A stretch of 64,000 bases of DNA from Theocolax elegans (GCA_026168455.1 CM047431.1:27965569-28029568); one strand, 5' to 3'. Shown: positions 20,640-32,640, counted from the stretch's first letter. Notes: generated by a model from the letters alone, not told the origin. Program-made: numbers and translations.

Positions 20640-23456
20640 TTCCATGTCATCACTCATAACATCATTTTTATCTTTTTTATCATCCTCATCGCTATTTTCG
20701 TCATGCTCATCAGTGTCGTAATAAATACCGTCGCTTTCTTTGCACTTGCCATGCATTGGCTCTCCACCGATTCTTCGAGAATTTCTGAATCTGTACAAAA
20801 AATAATTAGTTAAAATTGGTTATTTTGCATTATATTGATTATATTGATTATATTGTTTAAATTACATCATTAATGGACTGGAGAAATTGATCGCCGGCAA
20901 ACCAGAGAAAACAATATATTTGTTTCTCATCTTCTTTCTACCCACAGTCTAGAGGTGATAATGCTGTTGGCTCTTTCAAGTGAACGTTGCTCCAAATCTG
21001 CGATATATAGACTGTTCGCATAATGTGCTGCTATAGTTCTGATTGGCTTGGTGGCAATGCAGATGCATCGAAACTTTTAATTTTTTTGCCTAAAAATCTC
21101 ATCGCTGATATTGGAGTATGCTTTTAAAAACATGACGGATCTTACTTTGTCGATTTTGCAAACTTTTCTGTAGCCATACATATTGCATGTAAACTCTTCT
21201 ATAGCTTCCAGTACAAAATCTTCGCAGTTTGGATAATTATTTAATTTAAAAAAGGCTTGCATGTATTTGTCAGACTTTTTTTTCCTTTTTGAAAAAATGC
21301 TGGGTTATAATCACAACCTGGCAGTGCGTGGATAGCGGGTAGCGAAGCACACAGTCGTTTTCCGAGTGCTTATTTAAGTCTATACTTCTCTGGTTTTTTC
21401 AAACTCCAAGTTCCATCAACACTTTTACGTGCTCTCATTTCATGTTTCCTAACATAATTACTAATACGTCCGTACCCGAGCATCGTATTGAAATATTGTA
21501 AGGTGGCTCCAATTCTCGTTTTGTACCTCGCAGCTCATGCTCTTAATCCTTAATTGACGGAGACGTATATGTGTCGAACACAATGACCACTAACTGGGCG
21601 TTACTTTTTAAAAACATTTGCAGTAATTTTACAGATATACTGTCATAAGTAGACGGTGTTTCTTTAATCAAATGTAAGTAAAAAAATTCGTCATAAATCT
21701 GCACATTTGCTTTTGGTGGTACGTCGTTAACTATTTCTTTTTTAATAATTTCAGCAGAGCGCTTTTTTCTGTTTTGCAGATGCTTCCATCAAAATGACAC
21801 AGTGATAATAGGATCGGAGTCAATGGATACACCAAAACCTTCTCGATATCCAAATGTTTGTCGAGAGAAAGAACTAAAAGTTGCCCGAATAAATCTCGCT
21901 GCAAACGAACTTGTATTAATTTTCCATAAACTTTAACTTTCTTTTTACTCCGAACACTGAGAAATTTGAAATTTTGTTCATTTTTAAACTTCAGTCGAAT
22001 CTATTTTTGTCTCGTCATCGATGAAAATAGTATCAGACGTTATATCTGACATGTTTTCATTATAATTATCGCTATCGTTAATTATTTCTACATTTTCACC
22101 AATATTGCATCTTACTATATTTTGCGCTTTCTCAGCGAGATCTATATTACTGCTTTCAATATGTTGATTACAATTATTTTCTGGATCTACAATGTTTTGA
22201 AAAATTATGCCTACGGTATCATGAAGAGTAATTTTGCCTGGCGTACTATCTACGAACCAATCAAAATTGTTCCAAGCTACTCCTGTACATAAATTAGATG
22301 TGCAAATTATATCCTCCGGAAAAATATCTGTTTTCTTACAAGCAGCATAAATTTGTTTCAGTTTCCAATTTTTCGAGAACTGTATAGCTGCAACAATGTC
22401 CATAAGGGTTTACAATATTCATCACTTTTTTGCTGTTGGTTAAACCTTTTAATGCAAGGCCTAGAGTAATATGTTTGGATGGCTTCATTTCTCCAGTTGT
22501 AACATTATAAATCATATTGTGACAAAATGATTCTGCTGTTCGGTGACAGTTCGAGCTACGCTTCCGTCTGGTATTGTATCCATTTAATAAAGAAATATAA
22601 AAATGATTTAAAATTTTTGGAACTTCGGTACATTCTCCCGCAATTAAATTGCTAGTCATTATGTTGTCTGGCAAGTTATTAGTTTTGATTAATCTGATCT
22701 CTTCTCTCAAAATAAGAGCTGCACGTTGTACTACATCGTTTTTTTCAGGTTTTTCGTAATCTGTAGTTCAAAATACGTCACCATATGGCTTCATCATTTT
22801 TTTTTCAATCATGATAATACTTACCTTGTATTTAAAATAGCATTTAAGCTCTCTTCTACTCTATGAGAGCGCCTCACACCTGATTCAAAACAATCTTCAT
22901 TGCACATCTTTTGTAGATAATTAGTATATAACGTTAGGATGAACTTGAGAAAATAAAATTTTCGTTTTCGCACGACATTTTCTTCAATAAAACTGTAAAT
23001 TTTGTCTAAAATAATTAAATTTACATTTCTTTTTTCGTGCCAAACAGTTTGTACTTTTTGCGCCAGGACAGTCGATTGGCTTGCACTCTCAAGAATACTT
23101 TTACAGCTGGCAAGGTAGTAGATATTATTTCCTAATAAATGAGCATTCTCAATTGCTTGGCATAGAACTAAATTGCCGATGGGCATGGCTTTTGATTTAA
23201 ATCTGTCAATTGTTTCCAGTTCATGGGTTAAGTGCAGTGTTTCCTCTCGACCTTTGTAGCTTTTTCTTGATTTTTTGCATAAAATGCAAGCTTTCAAAGT
23301 CTGATTCGTTTCCTCATTTTTCGGTGTTTCCTCTTCCACGGCTTCTACATCGTTTTCGGAAAGGCTCCCGTCGATAGATGTATTGATTTGTTTACTGCAA
23401 AATATTGTAAATAATTTAATGTCTATTTTACACAAAATTGCAAATAATATGCACAA
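20640..23456 (-). pseudogene. Decayed copy of a widespread uncharacterised animal protein family
   Basis: Several minus-strand blocks follow each other in family order. 23456-22821 has a Cys-pair region (ACILCKKSRKSYKGRE) and a helical region. 22710-22336 has MREEIRLIKTNNLPDNI and SKHITLGLALKGLTNSKKVM. 22403-21984 has AWNNFDWFVDSTPGKITLHD. Near 21340-21300 a LPAIHALPGCDYNPAFFQKGK block is read, then 21262-20950 with LPPSQSEL and WSNVHLKEPTALSPLDCGW-like sequence. 20795-20640 is a very acidic tail after MHGKCKES. I know this layout from large uncharacterised proteins scattered through insect, cnidarian and other animal genomes, often near transposons; the GCD.....GKGK part may be nuclease-like. 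Stops, shifts and perhaps small introns break it up. Function is unknown. Confidence 0.6.
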
Positions 23457-24240
23457 TAAGTCATAAACATAAGGTATATAGATCGATAATTTAAATTTAA
23501 AAACAAATTCAAACGATCAAGTCTTTGAACAAAAAAAAGGATAAACATCAACATCAGTTTGTATCGTAGCTATATACACATCAATCTGTCTGCTTTTATA
23601 TACATCTGTATATATATGTATATGGGAGATCCCATGTGAAGTGATCTAGTTACAAAATAGAATTTTATATTAATATATGAAATCAGTAAAAAAACTATTT
23701 GAATAGAGTGTAGCTAAATTTTTAGACCTGAATTTCAATTAGTACCAGAGCTGTAGCCAATCAAAAAATCGAATTTTTTGAAAAAATGACTTTTTGACCA
23801 TTTTTATCACTTAATAACTCAAAATCTAACAATTTTTTCTTATATACATTAAATTTGAATAAAGTTTATAAATTTCAAGAAGAATCGGTTGAAATATTTA
23901 ATTTATATTAGTTTAAAACATTGAATATATTTATATTTAATAAATACCTTTTTAGTAAAAAAAAAAGGGTTGTACGATCAAAAATATTTTATCCATCCAA
24001 AAATCTAATTCATTAATGATTAATTACCTTCAAAATGATACAAAGTTTGAGTGCGGCAGAACATTTCAGACAAAATTATAGTGTTATTAGGCAAATTTCT
24101 TAAAAAAAGAGAGCGAATGCATTTTATGAAAAAACTGAGTAACCGTATACTTGCATTCAACCAATATGGCACTATTATTCATAAATAATACTAAAGTATA
24201 CTATTTATTGTTAGTCACTAATACTTTTCATTTTCTAAGC
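23457..24240. repeat. AT-rich stretch with a distant relative of the inverted-end element
   Basis: Between about 23620 and 23830 the phrases GGGAGATCCCATGTGAAGTGATCTAG and TTAATAACTCAAAATCTAACAATTTTT resemble the tip and inner part of the element ends at 42001 and 57605, but diverged. The rest is AT-rich and non-coding. Confidence 0.35.
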
Positions 24241-24399
24241 TGCTTACAAACACAAAACAGTAGGTAAAAGCAGTCATACCTGTTATATAAATATCTGAAA
24301 CTATTTATAATATTAATTATATAACAATTATCAGAGAAGAGCAGGCTGGCATTATTATCGTCAGCGAGGAGTACAGGGATCTCATTGAATCGAAATAAG

Positions 24400-26770
24400 A
24401 GTGAGGGTGAGTGATGCCACTGGCAGAGCTGCCATCTGGGTATGTGGAAACATGCATGTATTCGGAAAAATGGCCGCTCCCTTCCCAAATTTTACCTGGG
24501 TGGAGGTGGCGGGTATGCGAATATACAGTTGCTACCTCCCGCCCAGTGATAACATTGACGAATTTCTGGGATCCCTTAATGCCATCGTTACTAGTGCAAG
24601 GTCCTCCCGATTGCCGATAGTCATCGGAGGGGATTTTAATGCTTGGGCGACAGAATGGGGCAGTACGAAAACGTGGTCTATACACTCCTCGAGGCCTTTG
24701 CGATATTGGAGTTGGAGATTGCTAACACCGCAACGACTTCCAATTTTACCAAGTCGGGGAGGTCGTATATAGTAGACCTAACTTTCATCGATGCCATATT
24801 AATAAAGATAGGATTTACCTGGAAAGTTGGTGATCGCTACACGGGGAGCGACCATCAAGCAATTGTGTACCAGCTCTAATCGATGATTAACAGAGCAGCA
24901 GGTCCAAACAAAAGCTTCCAATACAACAGATGGGTACCGTCTACCTTCGACCGAGAAATGTACCTCTGCTAGATAGGAGAAGTCGCTGTCAAAGGAACAC
25001 CAGAAGAACGAACCGAGGAACTCAGGCGTGCCATAACAACGGCTTGCGATATCTCTATGGCCGGGAAATCCATCCCCTGTGAACATCCACCAATTTACTG
25101 GTGAAAAGAGAATATTGCAAAAATAGAGCTCGGAACCAGCCGAGGTACCAAGAACTAACCGCGGCCTACGAGAAAAACGGAAAGAGCTCAAGGCTACCAT
25201 TAAAGCGGCTAAACGCAAGTATTGGCGTAAATTTTGCGTGAAAGTGGACCGCGATCACTGGAGTAAGCCCTAAAATGGTGATGAATAAGATCAAACCCAG
25301 GGGCGCCTCAATACCCATCATGTCCACATTTTCTTGACAGAGCGGTGCGCCACCTATTCCCACAACATCAGCAACGGGCAGCCGAGACAGGCCTAATGGG
25401 GACCGACAGTGCAGTCGCGCCGCCAGACATTAGCATAACCGAACTGAAAATGGCTGCAAGGCGCATATCCATCTGTAAAGCTCCAGGGCCGGATAGAATA
25501 CCTGGTCTGGCAATTAAGATCGCTGCGCTGAATGTGCCACAAATTATTGCGGACACATTTAGTGCATGTTTCAAATTAGTGCTTCCCAGCACGGTGAAAG
25601 ATACAGACGTTGGTGCTTCTCCTAAAGGGGAGTCAACCACCGGAGAACCCTTCCTCGTACCGTCCACTCTGTTTGTTGGATATAGCTGGGAAGCTTTTTA
25701 AGCGGGTCATTTGTGCCAGGTTACAAGCAGCCATTGCACAGGCAGACGATCTGTCCGAAAATCAGTTTGTTTTTCGAAAGGGCGCTTAACTATTGATGCT
25801 ATAAGTCGAGTTGTTGAGCTGGCCACCAATACCATCAGTGGTACGAGGAATTCTAGGCGCATGTGTGCTATTATTGCACTGGATATCCGCAATGCCTTTA
25901 ACTCGGCTCGATGGGACAACATTACGTTGTCCTTGGAACAACTAAAGGTGCCGCCCTATCTACGCAAAGTCATCTCGAGCTACCTCACAGAATGGATCCT
26001 CCTCTATGACACCGAGGATGGCGCGCACTCCTATAACATCACGTTTAGGGACGTCATTTACGACGGACTGCTTAGGCAGCAGCTTCCAAAGGGAGTGTCG
26101 ATAGTGACTTTGGCGGATGATGTGGCTTTGGTCGTCGTCGCAAGGAGCATTGATGGGATAGAATATCTCGGAGATGTCTCTATCGTGGTAGTGGCTGCAT
26201 GGATGAGCACCCATGGGCTGTATCTGGTGGCCGAAAAGACCGAGGCGGTACTTATCTCCAGAACGAAGCAAAGGAGGTACGCCACCTTTACTGTAAATGG
26301 TAAGCGTATGAGATCGGCGGACACGGTGAAATATCTAGTAGTCATCTTGGATGCGTGGCTAACATTCAAGGAACACCTACAGAGTGCAGGGTCGAAAGCC
26401 GCAGGAGAGGCTAGAGCTTTGTCGGGTTCAATGCCCAATATCGGAGGCCCAAAGTAGCCACGTCGAGTCCTCTTTGCGACAGTCGTAAGCTCGGTAATTT
26501 TATATGGTGCCCCGATTTGGGCGAATGCAATAATAAGTAATCTAAGCTACGGTGCATCCTGTCGGCGAGCCTGCAGAATAGCCGCACTAAGGGTGGCTCA
26601 TGCTTATAGAAACGTGTCATATATAGCCCTCTAAGTGATCGCGGAAATTCCTCCCATCGATCTTTTGTTGATAGAGAGGGCTGATACGTACAGAAGAGAT
26701 CGGCGTACCTTAGAAAACAGCAGCAATGTGGTCAGAAAATATGACGCTGCCTGCCGGACTATTAAATAAA
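24400..26770 (+). pseudogene. R1-like LINE, decayed
   Basis: An apurinic-type endonuclease domain is read first: MRIYSCYLPPSDNIDEFL and IGGDFNAWATEWGS near 24510-24670, then YTGSDHQAIVYQL near 24840-24880, the usual SDH motif at the end of this domain. RT follows: APGPDRIPGLAIKIA near 25480-25520, ALDIRNAFNSARWDNI near 25875-25925, and the catalytic region as TLADDVALVVVA near 26107-26140, where the family has A-D-D. A carboxy-terminal ILYGAPIWAN block lies near 26495-26530. Frames change at least four times and the thumb-proximal PQGS region is missing near 26050. The EN-RT order and GDFNAWATEWGS place it near the R1 clade. No ribosomal DNA target is visible around it. Confidence 0.7.
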
Positions 26771-26799
26771 GGGTTCAAATGATTAATGATAGCTACAAG

Positions 26800-26988
26800 G
26801 AAGAAAAGTTGTCGTAGACAGCATCCCAGGAATACCGTTCTCTCCGTGGAAACCGGCAGCTACCATGCAAAGTCGTCTTCTTCGTGGCCGTACGGCTGCA
26901 AGCACTCACTATACGGGGCGCGCGTGACGACGGCGGCCGACGGACGACTCGACGCGAGAAGCTGCGCGCGTACGTCGGGCCCACACTT
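26800..26988 (-). repeat. Fragment of the LTR found at 43749-45029
   Basis: The reverse complement of this GC-rich stretch matches the middle of the 1281-bp LTR: GCGCGCAGCTTCTCGCGTCGAG, then GCCGCCGTCGTC, and the later CCACGGAGAG block near 26835. The match is clear but diverged. It lies between the R1-like LINE and the start of the DNA polymerase remnant, so it helped to truncate one or both. Confidence 0.65.
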
Positions 26989-28195
26989 CATTTTAAAAGA
27001 GATTGCCACTTTCTCAACAATGAAAGGACCAGTTTCTCTGATACCGCACAATAAAGAGAAATATATTTCATTCTCAAAATATATAGATGGCTGCAACATC
27101 AGTTTCAGATTTATAGTTTCATGGAGATTTCTTCCATCATCACTAGAAAAACTAGCATCATATCTAGAAAATGTGCCTATTGCAGTGAGTGAATTTTTAA
27201 CAGATAGATTTACTCATGATCAAATTACTCTTCTAAGACAAAAAGGTATATTTCCATGCGATTATGTTGATGGGTTAGATAAATTAATGAGTACAAGACT
27301 ACCAGAGAAGAGACAGTTTTACAATAAACTGACAGATTCCCACATTGCTGAAGAAGATTACAAACATGCTGTTCAAGTCTGGGATGCCTTTCATGTAAAA
27401 AATCTTGGAGAGTATTCTGACTTGTACTTAAAAACGGATGTATTATTGTTGGCTGATGTCTTTGAAAGTTTTCGAGAGACATCTCTGAAAGCATACGGCT
27501 TGTGTCCAGCTCACTTTTACATAACTCCAGCACTAACATTTTCAGCAGCTCTTAAAATAACAAAGGTAGAACTGGAGCTACTTACAGATATTGATATGTT
27601 AATGTTTATTGAATCAGGCATTCGGGGAGGAATAAGCCAGTGTTGAAATTGCTACGCAAAGGCAAACAATCCATATAAGGGTTCATCATCCGATGGAAAC
27701 AAACAACAAAGTCTCTCTTTTATTTTGATATAAATAATTTTTACGGATGGGCAATGGTACAACATTTACCGATCGATAAATTGAAGTGGATTGAATATGA
27801 GTCGAATCCGAACTTTTTCAATGCACTACCAGACGCTGATACAGGTTATTTTGCTGAAGTAGATTTGCAGTATCCTGAAGAAATACACGTTGATCATCGA
27901 GACTTACCTATTTGTGCAGAGCATCGTTCATCTCCTAGTTCAAAGCAGACAAAACTTCTTACGACTTTGGAGGATGAAAAAAGGTACGCCATTCATAATC
28001 GTGCATTAAAGCAAGCAATAGATAATGGACATATATTGAAAAGGTCCATAAAATCGTAAGTTTTGAGCAAAAGGCATGGCTCAAAACTTATGTTGAAATA
28101 AATACATAAAAGAGAAAGCAGGCAAAGAACGAGTTCGAAAAACTTTTTTACAAGTTACTAATTAACGCTGTATATGAAAAATGCATAGAGACAGA
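26989..28195 (+). pseudogene. polB: Polinton/Maverick DNA polymerase B, amino-terminal half
   Basis: The polymerase would copy the element's linear DNA from a protein primer. This part covers the exonuclease-to-palm region: KGIFPCDYVDGLDKL near 27245-27290, LYLKTDVLLLADVFESF near 27420-27475, a YITPALTFSAALK block near 27520-27560, then motif A as YFDINNFYGWAM near 27720-27755. After a frame change near 27750 it continues to a motif-B-like LLINAVYEK near 28155-28185. It carries a TGA at 27644 and at least three shifts. The amino end is missing beyond 26989, and the reading stops at 28195 where a LINE 3' end begins. The rest of the gene resumes at 58943 on the same strand. Confidence 0.85.
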
Positions 28196-28373
28196 ATGAA
28201 TGAATGAATAAAATTTATTAGGCATTATTAGGGTCAGACCCCGTATACACTGTTGTTTGAAATAAAAAAAGTACGCGGTCACAGGCAAATACAAATAAGA
28301 TTAAAGAGCAAAGAATACAAATAAGATTAAAAAGTAGAAAGCGGAAATATATACCAATTATAAAGAAAAATAC
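28196..28373 (-). mobile_element. 3' end of the LINE, left of the BEL insertion
   Basis: On the minus strand this reads as a LINE 3' untranslated end: GGGGTCTGACCCTAATAATG near 28225-28245, then a tail of ATTC repeats (28193-28212). The tail abuts the broken DNA polymerase at 28195. The same untranslated region continues at 31182 on the other side of the BEL/Pao element. Confidence 0.65.
28369..28373 (+). repeat. Target-site duplication AATAC, left
   Basis: AATAC directly borders the left LTR of the BEL/Pao element and is repeated at 31182-31186 directly after the right LTR. Confidence 0.7.
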
Positions 28374-28598
28374 TGTTGAATTCGGGGTTAATAATTGGGT
28401 TGAACTTGGGTTTGAACTTCTTTATTAAACTTCTTTATTGAACGGGTTAAAGAGCGTGGGCGCTAGAGCTGAACTGTAGGGTCCGCACCTTCTCGAAGAA
28501 CAACTGCGACTGAGACCGGCGTGAGCTCCGTCAGGGATGCTTGCCCTAGCGCCGCCCACGAAAGAGGAGGGGGACAAAACTCGGAACTCAACAAAACA
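28374..28598 (-). repeat. 3' LTR of the BEL/Pao element
   Basis: A 225-bp direct repeat of 30954-31181, starting TGTTGAATTCGGGG and ending CAAAACA on the + strand (TG..CA on both strands). The coding strand is minus, so this is the downstream LTR. By eye the two differ at about a dozen positions plus a small gap, so the insertion is not very recent. Confidence 0.85.
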
Positions 28599-28642
28599 TC
28601 TCGCCCGTCTCGTTTCGCAAACGAGATAAATTAAACGTTGAG

Positions 28643-29505
28643 CTATTGGTTTGGTAGCCCTGAGATCGGCTCGACATGGGTCGGTTCTTGGGCTGACGTG
28701 AAGGGTTCGGTAGGCAATCGGGCCAATTTGACCACGGGCCTTCTCCGAAGTCCGTCTATCGTACGAATGGTTGCAACACGGACGTGTCCATCAGCACCCG
28801 CATGGATGGCTGAAACTCGTCCTATGGGCCACCTACCATTGGGCTTGATCAGGGTGGAATCCAAGATCACCACCAAATCCCCGACGCTTAACCTGACTTG
28901 CTGACGAGTCCATTTGGCTCGCTGCTGAAGAGTGTAGAAATACTCCTTACTCCAGCGAGCCCAGAAATGGTTCTTTATAGTTTGGATAAGCTTCCAGTGC
29001 TTTGAGTGGTCGAGGTTGCAGTCATCAGCGGGTCGGGGTATAGACGTTGCGGTGTCACCAATGAGGAAGTGTGAGGGAGTCAACACCTCGATGTCCTCGG
29101 GATCGCTGGACAACGGGGTCAGCGGTCGACTATTCAAAATCATCTCGACTTCGGCCAAGAGCGTGGTCAACTTCTCGTACGTCAGTTTGCGAGGGCCCAA
29201 GGTGCGTCGAAGGAGAGTCTTCGCTGAGTTGATGTTGGACTCCCATATTCTACCAAAGTGGGGAGCCGAGGGAGGGATGAACTTCCAGGTCACGCCGTCC
29301 CAAGCATGCTGGCCCTCCACGAGTCCATAATCAAGCTCCGCTGCCCGCAGTAATCGGCGCAGTCGGCGATGAACTGCCTTCGTGCTGAGGCAGATGAACA
29401 GCGCGACATATCCCTTAGACGTCCTGATGCCTCGCCCTTTCGACCTTAGGATCGAAAAGGGTCCGGCGTAGTCGACTCCACATCTACTGAAGGGGCGGGC
29501 AGGGG
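28643..29505 (-). pseudogene. BEL/Pao integrase core end and carboxy-terminal domain
   Basis: The minus strand from 29320 reads WKFIPPSAPHFGRIWESNI, AEVEMILNSRPLTPLSSDP, then LTPSHFLIGD and KWTRQQVRLSVGDLVVI, which are the end of the integrase core with its catalytic Glu region and the trailing domain (DUF5641-type) seen in BEL/Pao. The core's first part lies just upstream at 29505-29320 (VDYAGPFSILR, then STKAVH). One frame change separates the two. The product ends at 28643 near the downstream LTR. Confidence 0.8.
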
Positions 29506-30264
29506 TTACTCGAGCCTCCGGAACCCAGCCATGATCTGCTGGAGTGGCCGAGCATTCGATCTAGCGCAGATTGCGCAATTCCGGGCGAAAGTCCTTATCA
29601 GTCCACGCCCTCCAATGACCCAGGCCTTTTCGAGTGTCCTCGCGTAGGTAGAGCGAAACCGTCCATGGAGGCTTCGATGATGCGCCCAATCCACGACCAA
29701 CCGAGCCAGGTGGCTTCGTCGATCGAGGATGATGGGATGCTTCCTTTCGTATTCCAACAGGGAACGCTGGAGTCGACCGCCTATTCGGAGCACGCCAACG
29801 TCATCGATAATTGGCGATAGAGTTCACAATGGACTGTTGCGGCTCACTGGCAGTCCTCGTTTTAGTAGCTCTATATCCACGCGGAAATCGGCCTCTTGAC
29901 TGAGACGCGTACAAGCGATGAACTCGGTTTTAAGGACGTCGGTGGTGATCGGCTGGAGAAGGGCGCCTACTCCGCCTCTTGTCCGTCGCACAATGCATCG
30001 ACAACGCGCCATGGCACGCAGAAGTCGGTCCAGGTTCGAAAATTTGTCGATTGGGTGAACGTTCTTTTCGGTGATGCACGAAAGCTGGCACGCCCGAATC
30101 ATCGGGTCGTCGTGTGACGGCTGCGCAGATCCGCTACGGAGGTCTGGTGAGGGCCAACCACTCAGTGGTCGTCTCAGCCACGAAGGTCCAGCCCACCACA
30201 GACGATGCGCACCGAGCTCGGTACTGGTAAGTCCTTGAATTGCGGCGTCGGCTGGATTATCCAA
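29506..30264 (-). pseudogene. BEL/Pao RNase H-adjacent region and integrase zinc-binding part
   Basis: Block 30264-29824 begins with DNPADAAIQGLTSTEL, the conserved DNPAD.xSRG-like element between RNase H and integrase, here with changed residues. Block 29793-29506 has MLRIGGRLQRS and HHRSLHGRFRSTYARTLEKAWVIGGR, followed by CAICAR, the HHCC zinc-binding unit of integrase. A stop and shift at about 29800-29824 separate them. Confidence 0.75.
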
Positions 30265-30385
30265 GGTCGAGACGTGGCGCCATGTGACCGAAGGCAGGAG
30301 CTCTTCTATGTGGCTGACAAAGCCATCTACATAATCATGACCAGTGCTGCTTTTCGAGTTGAGCCAATGGAGTGCAACTTGCGAA

Positions 30386-30937
30386 TCACTCCATGCGTAA
30401 CAACCCGATCAGCAGGTAGACTTGATCGCCTTTTATGGGCAGGGGGACCACGTATCGCCCACCTTGTTCTCGAGTGTATCCCGCTAAGAATATACTCTCA
30501 CACTCCAAGACAGCGTGAGATGGCCTCTTCGTGGTCGGAAGTTCCTCGCAGGTCCAGAACCTTTGCAGCAATCCAAGGACTCCCTCAGGTTCGAGGAGAT
30601 CGCTCTTGCTGGGGTGTAAACAAGCGGCAGCCAGGACGGAGGCTGTTGTGGTGGGCAGCTTCAGAGAGCCTGTTATTGTCCAGACAAAGATGGTCTCCTG
30701 AAGGATGATGCGACCTCGGCGAAGTTGTCCCGGAAGCAGAATATGCTCATATATGTTAGCACCCAATACGATGTCAATGTTCCCGGGCCGGTTGAAGTTT
30801 GGATCAGCCAGAGTAATTCCAACCGTCTCCTTCACAAGCTCTGCGGGAAAACTTCTGGTCGGAGTCATCTCGCATTCGAAAGACCTTCCGATCCGAATCT
30901 TTGGGATGTGATCCGACGACATTGTCTTCACCATCAA
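30386..30937 (-). pseudogene. BEL/Pao protease-side pol fragment
   Basis: The frame contains LADPNFNRPGNIDIVLGANI, the part after the protease active site in BEL/Pao pol (D.LLG-like IDIVLGA), and then GRIILQETIFVWTITGSL. It opens almost directly after the upstream LTR, so gag and the protease active site itself are missing. After about 30400 it should enter reverse transcriptase, but sequence close to RNase H follows instead. Confidence 0.7.
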
Positions 30938-30953
30938 CTCCCTAGAAAAATAC

Positions 30954-31181
30954 TGTTGAATTCGGGGTTAATAAGTGGGTTGAACTTGGGTTTGAACTTC
31001 TTTATTAAACTTTTTTATTGAACGGGTTGAAGAACGTGGGCGCTAGAGCTGGACTGTCGGGTCCGCACCTTCCCGAAGAACAACTGCGACTGAGACCGGC
31101 GCGAGTTCCGTCAGGGATGCCCGCGCTAGCGCCGCCCACGGCGAAAGAGGAGGGGGACAAAACTCGGAACTCAACAAAACA
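30954..31181 (-). repeat. 5' LTR of the BEL/Pao element
   Basis: This is the 228-bp partner of the LTR at 28374-28598, upstream with respect to the minus-strand coding direction. AATAC follows at 31182-31186. Confidence 0.85.
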
Positions 31182-32634
31182 AATACAAAATATTAAAATA
31201 TTAAAACAATAAATATAACAAAGTGCGATATGTACAAAATATAAAAACAGTAATAAAAATATCAATAACAACAATAATGATAAAACCAATAAAAAGTACA
31301 ATAGTAAAAGCAGTGACAACGAGACGAAATAAATAAATACACAGTTATATATAGCTTATGCAAGACAGTGCCAATAGTAATGTGTCCATTTAGTCATTCG
31401 TGATTCGACTAAAGAAATGAATAAATAAATAAATAGTAAAAAAGTAGATGTACAAATGGTTAAATAAATAAATAAATAAATGAATAAATTAATAAATGAA
31501 TAAATGAATAAATGAATAAATGAATATATTTTACAGGAATTACAATAAGACTAGTGAAATGCTAAAGTGCCGGCAAGGGAGGGCAACTGAAACCCTCGCG
31601 ACGGACTCTTGACTGCCACGCTTGACGATCGAGCTCAGAAAGGTATTGAAATAAAGATGATTTGAATGAGAGAGATGAAGAGGCGTTAAAGTCAGTGAGT
31701 GGGAGTTTGTTGATGAGTCGGGTGCGGAAATAACAAATGAATTATTGAGGGATTCAGTTCTAGGAGGGAGATAGGTAAAAGATACTGGGGGATGACGGGA
31801 TGAAGATCGCGAGGAGGTTGAGGAATTGCGTAAGGAGAAATGATCAGCCAGATAGGAAGAGGAACCATGAGCAATGACGTTGTATGCGCAAGAGCCAATG
31901 ATGAGAGAATTTCTGAGCTCGACTGACAACCTACCCAGCTCCAAGCGATACGGCGAACATGCGCTCTTCAAGGGATATTTCCCATACAAAACGTACACAC
32001 GCATTCAATAAACGCTGCAATGTGATGTTTCTTCTTTCATCAACACTGTCGTATACTACACACGCATAATCGAAGTGGGGCAATATAAGCAACTCGACTA
32101 GATATTTTCTGGTCAGCCGCAAGATGGCATGTCTCAAAAAACGCAACGAATGTAGTACTATATGAACACGCTGTGAGATGGAGGACACATGTCTTGACGA
32201 ATCGAGGGAAGGCGAGATCCAAACTCCCAGTGATTTGACCTCACATACATAATCCAGGGAAATATTTCCGATCGAGACCTTTGGTGCGGTATCCAGACAA
32301 ATGCGGGATAGGAACGATTGGCTCCCCAGGATCATAACTTTGGTTTTTGCCAGATTAAGTTCCAAACCATTTTCCTTTGCCCAATTATCGACCGCATTGG
32401 CATCTTCAGAAATGCAAACAACACGCAAAGATCATGTGATCGGAATGCCTTAAGACCCTTGGAAGATCATTAATAAAAATGGTAAAGAGCCGTGGACCCA
32501 GGACACTGCCCTGAGGTACACCTCTTGAGGTCGAGAGCCAGGACGAATGGCCACCCTTCTCGTCTTCAACCGCCTGCAGACGATCAGTCAGATAGCTGTT
32601 AAACCAACGAACCACCTCGTCCGAGCAGCCCAAC

Positions 32635-32640
<6 letters not shown>
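31182..32640 (-). pseudogene. LINE reverse transcriptase remnant and 3' untranslated region
   Basis: Reading the minus strand from 32640: LGCSDEVVRWFNSYLTDRLQ, then STSRGVPQGSVLGPRLFTIFINDLP near 32455-32530 (RT blocks 4 and 5, core VPQGSVLGP). A gap or shift follows where F.DD should be, then WAKENGLELNLAKTKVMILG near 32330-32390 and LGVWISPSLDSSRHVSSI near 32165-32230. The carboxy-terminal part runs to about 31540. A repeat-rich tail and untranslated region continue to 31182 and, past the BEL insertion, to 28196. The 5' side stops at an AG repeat (32640-32666), so most of the element is missing. It fits Jockey/CR1-type LINEs. Confidence 0.7.
31403..31532 (+). repeat. (AAATGAAT)n-type repeat
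   Basis: Interspersed AAATAAAT and GAATAAAT units over about 130 bases, in the 3' untranslated region of the minus-strand LINE just after its coding end. Confidence 0.85.

Larger units (their letters stand above)
28374..31181 (-). mobile_element. BEL/Pao retrotransposon, internally deleted, with target duplication
   Basis: Two LTRs of 225 and 228 bp bound a 2.36-kb interior that encodes, on the minus strand, pieces of protease, RNase H-adjacent region, integrase and the carboxy-terminal domain typical of BEL/Pao integrases. Gag and the whole reverse transcriptase are absent: the coding frame begins within a few dozen bases of the upstream LTR, and protease-side sequence runs directly into the region preceding integrase. 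The copy cannot move by itself. It inserted in the 3' untranslated part of a LINE, creating the 5-bp duplication AATAC, which is the size expected for this superfamily. Confidence 0.85.

Noticed and set aside
24400..26770. Insertion in ribosomal DNA because of R1-like motifs
   Set aside because: No rRNA sequence flanks it, so it is either a non-rDNA relative or a dispersed dead copy.
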